Positions 9,825 to 16,280 of a stretch of 64,000 nt of DNA are shown here, piece by piece. Both the position numbers and the translations under genes were made by a program. Under the pieces are notes generated by a model. That model saw only the letters and a program-made list of their open reading frames with translations, did not search any database and was not told the DNA's origin. The number at the start of each line of letters is the position of its first letter. Position 1 is the stretch's first letter. The DNA comes from Massilia oculi (GTDB taxonomy: Bacteria > Pseudomonadota > Gammaproteobacteria > Burkholderiales > Burkholderiaceae_D): NCBI RefSeq assembly GCF_003143515.1, contig NZ_CP029343.1, forward strand, positions 1,302,001 to 1,366,000, read 5' to 3'.

Positions 9825-10855
9825 TGGCGCAGGCGCAGCAGACGGTCCGGGGGCGGCAGGGGCTGCGGGGGCGGTTGCGCCGCGCGACCGGCGCCTGGCT
9901 GCCGCGCGCCGGCAAGCTGGACGCCGGCGAGGTGGTGCTCAGGCAGCGCCGCGTGTTCATCTTGCCGAGCCGGGCCGGCCTGGGCTTCGCGGTGCTGATG
10001 GCGGTGCTGTTGATCGGCTCGATCAATTATGCCCTGGGCCTGGGCTTCGGCCTGACCTTTCTCGCGCTTTCATGCGCGCTGGTGGACATGGTCGCCACCT
10101 ACCGCAACCTGGCGCACCTGGCCCTGCAGCAGGGCCGCGTTGCGCCCGTGTTCGCCGGCCAGGAAGTCCAGTTCGAGCTGCAGGTCTTCAACCGCACGCG
10201 CCTGGCGCGCTACGCCATCCGGGCCGACCTTGCCGACGTGGCCGAACCGCGCCACGTGGCCGACATCGCGCCCGGCGCCCATGCGATCCTGACCCTGTCG
10301 GTGCCGACCCTGCAACGCGGCTGGGTGGCGCCGGCCCGGATAAAACTGTCGACGCGCTTTCCGCTCGGCCTGTTCACCGCCTGGAGCTACTGGCGTCCCG
10401 CCGGGCGCGCCCTGGTTTATCCGCGCCCCGAGGACGGCGCGCCGAGCCTGCCGCTGGGCGGGGGCAGCGGCAGCAGCCTGCGCGCCGCCGGCCACGACGA
10501 TTTCGCCGGCGTGCGCAATTACCAGGCCGGCGATTCGCCGCGCCAGCTGGCCTGGCGCCAGATCGCCCGGCTCGATCCCAGCATCGGCGGCGCCCTGTTG
10601 TCCAAGCATTTCGAGGGCGGTGGCGGCGACGAGCTGGTGCTCGACTTCGATGCCCTGCCGTCCACGCTCGACCTCGAGCTGCGCCTGTCGCGCCTGACGC
10701 GCTGGGTGCTGGAGGCGGAAAGCCGCGCCCTGCCCTATGCCTTCCGCCTGGGCGCGCTGCGCTTGCCCGCCGCCCTCGGCGCGGCCCACCAGGCGGCCTG
10801 CCTGCGCGCGCTGGCGCTGCATGAGCTCAAGAACGACCATGGGGACGCGGCATGA
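9824..10855 (+). CDS. DUF58 domain membrane protein
   Basis: 343 residues. A basic N-terminus is followed by two close membrane segments (AGLGFAVLMAVLLIGSINYALGLGFGLTFLALSCALV, about residues 50-90), a periplasmic beta-rich part, then the DUF58 core DDFAGVRNYQAGDSPRQLAWRQIAR and LSKHFEGGGGDELVLDFD. DUF58 proteins resemble vWA proteins and are the usual MoxR partner. Translationally coupled to genes on both sides (TGATG and ATGA), so the operon products are probably made in fixed ratio. Confidence 0.9.
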
Positions 10856-12840
10856 AGCTGCTGGCAACGCCCCTCACCCGCGACAAGGCCGACACCCTGC
10901 TGCTGCTGGGCAGCGCGGTGCTGGTGCTGGCGCCGCATACCCTGCACCTGCCGCTCTGGGTCTCGCTGCTGTGCGGCGCCACGCTGGCCTGGCGCGCCGC
11001 GATCACCCTGCGCGGCAAGCGCATGCCGCCGGCCCTGGTGCTGCTGCCGGTGGCGGTGGCAGCGATGGCCGGCGTGCAGTTCAGCTACGACACGCTGCTC
11101 GGCAAGGATGCCGGGGTGGCGATGCTGGTGCTGCTGGTCGCCTTCAAGATGCTCGAGATGCATGCGCGGCGCGACCTGTTCGTCGTGATCTTCCTGTGCT
11201 TCTTCCTGGTGCTGACCAACTTCTTCTATTCCCAGGGCATCGGCACCGCCCTGCTGACGATCGCCTCGGTGCTGCTATTGCTGGCAACTCAACTTTCGTT
11301 CCAGTTCGCAGGCAGCGTGCCGCCGCTGCGCACCCGCCTGGCGATGGCCGGCCGCACGCTGGCCTTCGCCCTGCCGATCGCGATCGTGCTGTTCGTGGTC
11401 TTCCCGCGCATCCACGGCCCGCTGTGGACCATGCCGGGCGCTGGCGGCGGCCCGAGTTCGGGCCTGTCGGACTCGATGGCGCCGGGCCAGATGTTGAACC
11501 TGGCCCTGTCCGAGGAGCCCGCCTTCCGCGTGCGCTTCCTGACGCCGCCCCCGGTGCAGTCCCAGCTCTACTGGCGCGGCCCGGTGCTCGATTTCTTCGA
11601 CGGCCTGACCTGGTCGCGCGGCGCCAGCCAGGCCTCCGGCCGCGACCTGCACCTGGCGGTGCACGGCGAACCGATCGACTACGAGGTCACGCTGGAACCC
11701 TCGCAGTCGCGCTGGGTGTTTACGCTGGAGATGCCGGGCGAGCTGCCGCAGGTGGCCGGCCATGCATTGCGCCTGTCGCCGCAGTTCGAGCTGACCGCCA
11801 GCGATGCGCTCTCCAGCCGCGTGCGCTATCGCGCCAGCTCGCACCTGCAATTCGTTTTCCAGGGCGGGCCGAGCCTGGACGACGCCCGCCGCTGGCTGCT
11901 GCTGCCGTATGGCTTCAACCAGCGCGCGCTGGCCGCCGGGCGCGCGCTGCGCCGACTTCCCGACCCGGTGCAAAGAGTCGAGGCCGTGCTGGCGCAGTTC
12001 CGCGAGCAGCCGTTCGAGTACACGCTGGCGCCGCCGCTGCTGGGCCGGGACACGGTCGACGAATTCCTGTACGGCACCCGCTCGGGCTTTTGCGAACACT
12101 ATTCGGGCGCCTTCGTGTTCCTGATGCGTGCGGCCGGCGTGCCGGCGCGCGTGGTGACCGGCTACCAGGGCGGCGAGATCAATCCGCTCGACGGCTTCAT
12201 GACGGTGCGCCAGTCCGATGCCCATGCCTGGGCCGAAGTCTGGATCGCGGGAATTGGCTGGCAGCGGGTCGACCCGACCGCGGCGGTGGCGCCCGAGCGC
12301 GTGCGGCGCGGACTGGACGCCTCGGTGCCGCGCCCGGCCCCGTTCGGCATCGAGGCGCTGCGCGGCATGAATCCGTTCCAGGGCGGCGCCAATGCGTGGC
12401 TGGCCCAGCTGCGCAACGCCGTCGGCGCCGTCAACAATGGCTGGAACCAGTGGGTACTCAACTATACGCCGGAGCGCCAGCGCGCCGTCGTGCGCGACTT
12501 GCAGCGCAAGCTGTTCGGCTGGCCTTTTATCGCTCTGCTAACGTCTGTTGCCCTGGGCCTCGCCTCCCTGGTCTTTTTGCGCCGGCGTCGCGAAATCCAC
12601 CCGGTCGATGCTCTATACTCGACCCTGTGCAAGCGTCTCGGCCAGCTGGGCCTGGCGCGCGCGCAGCACGAAGGACCGAGCGCCTACGCGGCGCGGGTCG
12701 CCGCCGCCGAACTGGCGCCGCCATCGCGCGCGGCGGCGCAGGAATTCCTGCGTCGTTACAGCGCCTGGCGCTACGCGCCTCCGTCAACCGATCCCCGGCT
12801 TATCGCCACCTTGAAAAGCTTATTGTCGCAAGTCAGATGA
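10852..12840 (+). CDS. tgpA: TgpA-type membrane transglutaminase (DUF3488)
   Basis: 662 residues. Five to six hydrophobic segments fill the first ~190 residues, followed by a large periplasmic domain. The transglutaminase core is GTRSGFCEHYSGAFVFLMRA with Cys414, DAHAWAEVW with His458 and WQRVDPT with Asp474, so the triad is complete. A further membrane helix (WPFIALLTSVALGLASLVFL) precedes a DUF4129-like C-terminus. In Pseudomonas the homologue TgpA is essential and envelope-associated. Overlaps the downstream lytic transglycosylase by ATGA. Confidence 0.92.
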   Translation: MKLLATPLTRDKADTLLLLGSAVLVLAPHTLHLPLWVSLLCGATLAWRAAITLRGKRMPPALVLLPVAVAAMAGVQFSYDTLLGKDAGVAMLVLLVAFKMLEMHARRDLFVVIFLCFFLVLTNFFYSQGIGTALLTIASVLLLLATQLSFQFAGSVPPLRTRLAMAGRTLAFALPIAIVLFVVFPRIHGPLWTMPGAGGGPSSGLSDSMAPGQMLNLALSEEPAFRVRFLTPPPVQSQLYWRGPVLDFFDGLTWSRGASQASGRDLHLAVHGEPIDYEVTLEPSQSRWVFTLEMPGELPQVAGHALRLSPQFELTASDALSSRVRYRASSHLQFVFQGGPSLDDARRWLLLPYGFNQRALAAGRALRRLPDPVQRVEAVLAQFREQPFEYTLAPPLLGRDTVDEFLYGTRSGFCEHYSGAFVFLMRAAGVPARVVTGYQGGEINPLDGFMTVRQSDAHAWAEVWIAGIGWQRVDPTAAVAPERVRRGLDASVPRPAPFGIEALRGMNPFQGGANAWLAQLRNAVGAVNNGWNQWVLNYTPERQRAVVRDLQRKLFGWPFIALLTSVALGLASLVFLRRRREIHPVDALYSTLCKRLGQLGLARAQHEGPSAYAARVAAAELAPPSRAAAQEFLRRYSAWRYAPPSTDPRLIATLKSLLSQVR

Positions 12841-13922
12841 AATCGATCGCAATCCTGTTTTCCGCGCTCGCGCTTGCCGCCGGCGCGCATGGCGATGCCC
12901 TCGCCGCTCCCCAGACCACCGCAACGCAAGCCGCCATGACGGCCGCTGCAGACCAAGACCCCGAGCACGTCAACTTCGTCGAATGGCTGCCGGTGCGCGA
13001 GTTCATCGAAGAGATGGTCACGCAGCACGGTTTCGACCGCGAGGCGCTGCATACCCTGTTCGGCCAGGTCCGTTTCATCGACCGCGCCGTGCAACTGGTC
13101 AAGCCGGCGCCGCCGGGCAAGCCGAAGAACTGGCAAGCCTACAGCGCGCGCTTCATCGAGCCGATCCGCATCCGCGCCGGCGTGCGCTTCTGGAACGAGA
13201 ACGCCGATGCCCTGGCGCGCGCCGAGGCGGCCTATGGCGTGCCGGCCGAGATCATCGTCGGCATCATCGGGATCGAGACCATCTATGGCCGCGATACCGG
13301 CAAGTTCCGCGTGCTGGACAGCCTGACCACGCTCGCCTTCGCCTATCCGGAAGCGCCGAACCAGGCCGCGCGCAAGGCCTTCTTCCGCGAGGAGCTGGCC
13401 AATACCCTGGTGCTGGCGCGCGAGCGCGGCTACGACCCATTCTCGCTGCTGGGCTCGTTCGCCGGCGCGGTCGGGATGCCGCAGTTCATGCCGAGCAATA
13501 TTCTCAAGTACGGGGTCGACTTCGACAGCGACGGCCGGGTCGACCTGCGCGGGTCGGCCACCGATGCGATCGGCAGCGTGGCCAATTTCCTGGTCCAGCA
13601 TGGCTGGAATCCCGAGCACCGCGGCCCGACGGTGTTCGCGGCCGACGTCTCGCCGGCCCGCGCCTGGGAACCGCTGATCGAGCGCGGCCTGGAGGCCACG
13701 CTGCGCCCGCAGGAACTGCGCGATGCGGGCGTGGTGACCGGAACCGCGCTGCCAGGCGACCGCCTGTACGGCCTGATCGACCTGCAGAATGGCGCCGAAG
13801 CAACGGAATATTGGGTGGCTAACGATAACTTCTATGCCATTACTAAATACAATCGCAGTTACTTTTATGCCATGTCGGTAGTCGATCTGGGTCGCGCCGT
13901 GAGCGCAGCACGTCCCATTTGA
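12837..13922 (+). CDS. mltB: Membrane-bound lytic murein transglycosylase B
   Basis: 361 residues with a signal peptide (MKSIAILFSALALAAGAHG) and the SLT-type catalytic motif IVGIIGIETIYGRDTG, with catalytic Glu147. GSFAGAVGMPQFMPSNIL and DLRGSATDAIGSVANFL follow, as in MltB. It cleaves the glycan strand of peptidoglycan to make 1,6-anhydro ends. No lipobox Cys is visible, so it may be soluble in the periplasm. Its ATGA overlap with tgpA ties a wall-cutting enzyme to the MoxR/TgpA envelope operon. Confidence 0.93.
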   Translation: MKSIAILFSALALAAGAHGDALAAPQTTATQAAMTAAADQDPEHVNFVEWLPVREFIEEMVTQHGFDREALHTLFGQVRFIDRAVQLVKPAPPGKPKNWQAYSARFIEPIRIRAGVRFWNENADALARAEAAYGVPAEIIVGIIGIETIYGRDTGKFRVLDSLTTLAFAYPEAPNQAARKAFFREELANTLVLARERGYDPFSLLGSFAGAVGMPQFMPSNILKYGVDFDSDGRVDLRGSATDAIGSVANFLVQHGWNPEHRGPTVFAADVSPARAWEPLIERGLEATLRPQELRDAGVVTGTALPGDRLYGLIDLQNGAEATEYWVANDNFYAITKYNRSYFYAMSVVDLGRAVSAARPI

Positions 13923-13931
13923 GTCTTTCCT

Positions 13932-13975
13932 AACGGGAAACTTTGTAATCCTTTGTAACAGGTTTCCCGTTTTCC
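13932..13975 (+). terminator. Possible terminator of the moxR-mltB operon
   Basis: AACGGGAAAC (13932-13941) is perfectly complementary to GTTTCCCGTT (13962-13971), with a 20-base loop and then TTTTCCCC. It lies 10 bases after the mltB stop. The long loop and mixed tail make it a moderate candidate. Confidence 0.5.
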
Positions 13976-14375
13976 CCTTCTGTTTCGCGTAGGCATCGTC
14001 CTACATACCCCCCAGGGGTATCCGCCGACAACATTGTTGCGTCCGTGACAAAAATAGCAGTGTTGGCAACATACCCCCCAGTTTCTTTCCACTTCGTCAG
14101 CAAATATCGTACCGTGCGGCATCAAGTGCTGGATGTTCGTACACTAGTCATTAAATAAAAAACAATATATTTCTCTAGTGACTTTATGAGAGAATTGCAT
14201 TGCGGCTATTGTTGCATTTAGACAACAAAATCCAACTTGAGAAAAATGATTCCTACTTGCTCATGAGTATCGGAATAAAAATAGTTGTACAATTGAATAG
14301 AAAATTACGAAATTAAACTTTCGGAATCGAACGCCGCCAGCGACTCCGTTTCAACCCCAGATAGGAATTTGAATC
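13976..14375 (+). other. AT-rich leader region with repeated motifs
   Basis: No gene is seen. The 14130-14330 part is strikingly AT-rich compared with the rest of the window. CATACCCCCCAG occurs twice in direct orientation (about 14003 and 14069). CAACATTGTTG (14032-14042 area) and TGTTGGCAACA (14060 area) are short palindromes. The spacing suggests a regulatory region for the HTH gene at 14376; no clean -35/-10 pair could be fixed. Confidence 0.5.
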
Positions 14376-14714
14376 ATGACTAACCAAGTCGGCATTGATA
14401 TGAACAGCGATTCGGAAGGCGATGAGCTGCTTCAGTACAACCCGAACCGCCTGCTCGATACCCTGATCGAGAACCTGCGCCTGAAGAACGATGCAGCACT
14501 GTCGCGCGCACTCGAAGTCGCGCCGCCGGTGATCTCGAAGATTCGCCACCACCGCCTGCCGGTTGGCGCCTCGCTGCTGATCCGCATGCACGAAGTGAGC
14601 GACCTGTCGATCCGCGACCTGCGCTACCTGATGGGCGATCGCCGTGCGAAGTTCCGCATCAGCGACAAGCAGTTCAAGCCAAAGGAAGGCGCGGTCCCTG
14701 CTTCGAAGGACTGA
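14376..14714 (+). CDS. Small helix-turn-helix DNA-binding protein
   Basis: 112 residues. The centre (LLDTLIENLRLKNDAALSRALEVAPPVISKIRHHRLPVGASLLIRMHEVS) reads as a Cro/CI-type HTH: AALSRALEVAPPVISKIRH fits the helix-turn-helix, and the following helix ends in SDLSIRDLRYLMGD. The N-terminus is acidic, and the C-terminus is basic and probably flexible. The ATG has AGGAATTTGA upstream; Met9 is a possible alternative start. It lies between an unusually AT-rich leader and a string of hairpins, so it may regulate itself. Specific targets are unknown. Confidence 0.8.
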   Translation: MTNQVGIDMNSDSEGDELLQYNPNRLLDTLIENLRLKNDAALSRALEVAPPVISKIRHHRLPVGASLLIRMHEVSDLSIRDLRYLMGDRRAKFRISDKQFKPKEGAVPASKD

Positions 14715-14723
14715 GTCGTCGTG

Positions 14724-14866
14724 GGCGCGCCAGCTGGCGCGCCGACCTCGAGGCTGACAGACTGGACGGCGCGTGGCGCGCCGCCTGATGAGTAGTGCAT
14801 ACGCCCGCGCGGGTGTATGAGCCGCCGCATTGGCGGACGACCGGATAACGTCGGCGACATGCCGAC
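14724..14866 (+). repeat. Array of five successive hairpins after the HTH gene
   Basis: Five inverted repeats follow one another. 14724-14743 is a perfect 20-bp palindrome (GGCGCGCCAGCTGGCGCGCC). 14767-14783 is CGGCGCG/CGCGCCG. 14798-14819 is CATAC-CCCG with its complement and one G-T. 14822-14836 is CCGCC/GGCGG. 14850-14866 is GTCGGC/GCCGAC. A sixth hairpin, the terminator at 14902, closes the series. No ORF is present, and the array lies on the same strand as the HTH transcript. Confidence 0.7.
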
Positions 14867-14901
14867 TGTACGGTCTACGCAGTCACAGCGACTGATTCAA
14901 C

Positions 14902-14932
14902 AAGGCCGCCTGCAATCCAGGCGGCCTTTTCA
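14902..14932 (+). terminator. Rho-independent terminator
   Basis: Perfect 11-bp stem AAGGCCGCCTG (14902-14912) / CAGGCGGCCTT (14918-14928) with a five-base loop, followed by TTTTC. It ends the HTH transcript and hairpin array. The mini-IS begins three to seven bases beyond the T-tract. Confidence 0.88.
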
Positions 14933-14934
14933 TT

Positions 14935-15053
14935 GGCGCTGTACCCGTTAGATCTTGGCTGGCATTGGGCGATCGATGGTGGGAGGGTCACTTCCATCGA
15001 GCAATTGCTGCGTATCGCATTCAAGGTCATCAACAGATAACGATGACAGCGCC
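14935..15053 (+). mobile_element. 119-bp mini-element (MITE) derived from the IS1595-type IS
   Basis: It starts GGCGCTGTACCCGTTAGAT, identical to the transposase-start end of the full IS at 55576-56645. It then continues with about 100 bp identical, except for one base, to the IS's other end, including the last ~30 codons of the transposase, and finishes GATGACAGCGCC. Both termini are therefore kept and the interior is deleted. Flanks TTTTCATT and TTCTCATC match at 6 of 8 positions, consistent with a worn 8-bp target duplication. It has no transposase of its own and could be mobilised by the full copy. Confidence 0.9.
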
Positions 15054-15071
15054 TTCTCATCTGGCCGCCAG

Positions 15072-16280
15072 TCATTCCGCCGGCGCGGATTCGCTGCCGT
15101 CAGCGCCGCGCATGCCCGTCTGCCTTAATGTGGCGAGCGTGATACGCGCCGATGCGAAATCGAAATCACGCACCTGACTGGCGAACAGCGCCAGCCGTGA
15201 CCCGGGTGTTGCCTGCGCCATCAGCTGCTCGGCCAGCGCAAGCGCGCGCATGTTTCCAGTGGCCAGTAAATCATCTAGCTGAGACATATCCACCACTGTC
15301 GTACCGCCCTGCTCCTGACGCGGTGCTGCCATGTAGGGCAGCGCGGCCTGGCGCAGTCCGGCACACGCCGCGCGCAGCCGTTCATTTGTGCACTGACCAT
15401 TCTCGTCGAGCAGGCGAAGCAGCTCGCTCGCGTCGGCGCCCGCCCTGGACGCACGCTCGGCGGCGGTCAATGCGTCGGTCAGGTCACGCGCGCCAACCGT
15501 CCCCGCCGCGCCTTTCAAACCGTGCAAGGCCGCGGCGGCGGCGACCAGGTCGGCGCGCGCCAGCGCCGCGCGGGCCTGCTCCATCAGCACCTCGGCCTCC
15601 GGCAGGAAAGCGTCCAGGCTGCGCAGATAGATCGCGACATCGCCGCCGAAGCGCGCCAGCACGCCCTGCATCGCGTCCGCGTTTGTGCTGCGCAACGTCA
15701 GCGTCGCCTCCCCGTCCGTCCCGCCCTGCACCTGCAGCCCTGCCGGACGCAAGGCGTGGACCAGCGCTTCCAGGTCAATCGGCTTGCCCAGGTGCTCATT
15801 CATGCCAGCCTCGATGCAGCGTTGCCGGTCCGCAGCGCCTGCATTTGCGGTCATCGCAATGATGGGTAGCGCGCCGCCGAGCCGGCTGCGGATCCGGCGC
15901 GTCGCTTCGATGCCATCCATGACCGGCATCTGCATGTCCATCAATACGGCGTCGGGCAAGGCCTCGCAGCTCGACAGGTAGTCCAGCCCCTGGCTGCCGT
16001 CGTGGGCCATGACGACCGCGGCCCCCTCGCTCTCGAGCAGTTCGCCCGCCACCTGGCGGTTCAGGGCATTGTCCTCGACCAGCAGGATGCGCATGCCAGC
16101 CAGCCGCTGCGGGCGTGGCGCACGCATGGTCTCTGGCGCCGCACTGCGCGCGCGCAGCACAGCCTCCTCGATCAAGCGCGGCGTGACCGGCTTGGTCAGC
16201 ACGCCCGCAAACGGCGCCGCCAGGTTGCCGTCGTAGTCGGCCAGGAGCATCTCGCTGCCGGCGGCCGTGACCATCAGCAC
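15072..16280 (-). CDS. C-terminal part of hybrid sensor kinase: second receiver and HPt domain
   Basis: This is the downstream frame of the split kinase gene, about 402 residues. It opens with the end of the first receiver (VLMVTAAGSEML, then GVLTKPVTP with the conserved Lys). A complete second receiver follows (RILLVEDNALNRQVAGELLE, phosphoacceptor Asp in DAVLMDMQMPVMDGIEA, PIIAMTANA), then an HPt domain with LHGLKGAAGTVGA carrying the phospho-His. It is separated from the kinase by a single missing base in a C-run. Whether it is made as a separate protein, by frameshifting, or not at all cannot be decided from sequence. Confidence 0.75.
   Translation of the reverse strand: MLMVTAAGSEMLLADYDGNLAAPFAGVLTKPVTPRLIEEAVLRARSAAPETMRAPRPQRLAGMRILLVEDNALNRQVAGELLESEGAAVVMAHDGSQGLDYLSSCEALPDAVLMDMQMPVMDGIEATRRIRSRLGGALPIIAMTANAGAADRQRCIEAGMNEHLGKPIDLEALVHALRPAGLQVQGGTDGEATLTLRSTNADAMQGVLARFGGDVAIYLRSLDAFLPEAEVLMEQARAALARADLVAAAAALHGLKGAAGTVGARDLTDALTAAERASRAGADASELLRLLDENGQCTNERLRAACAGLRQAALPYMAAPRQEQGGTTVVDMSQLDDLLATGNMRALALAEQLMAQATPGSRLALFASQVRDFDFASARITLATLRQTGMRGADGSESAPAE

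Noticed and set aside
10737..12836. N-terminal extension of the mltB frame giving a 1061-residue protein
   Set aside because: The extension is the out-of-frame reading of tgpA. MltB starts at 12837 with a signal peptide and ATGA overlap.
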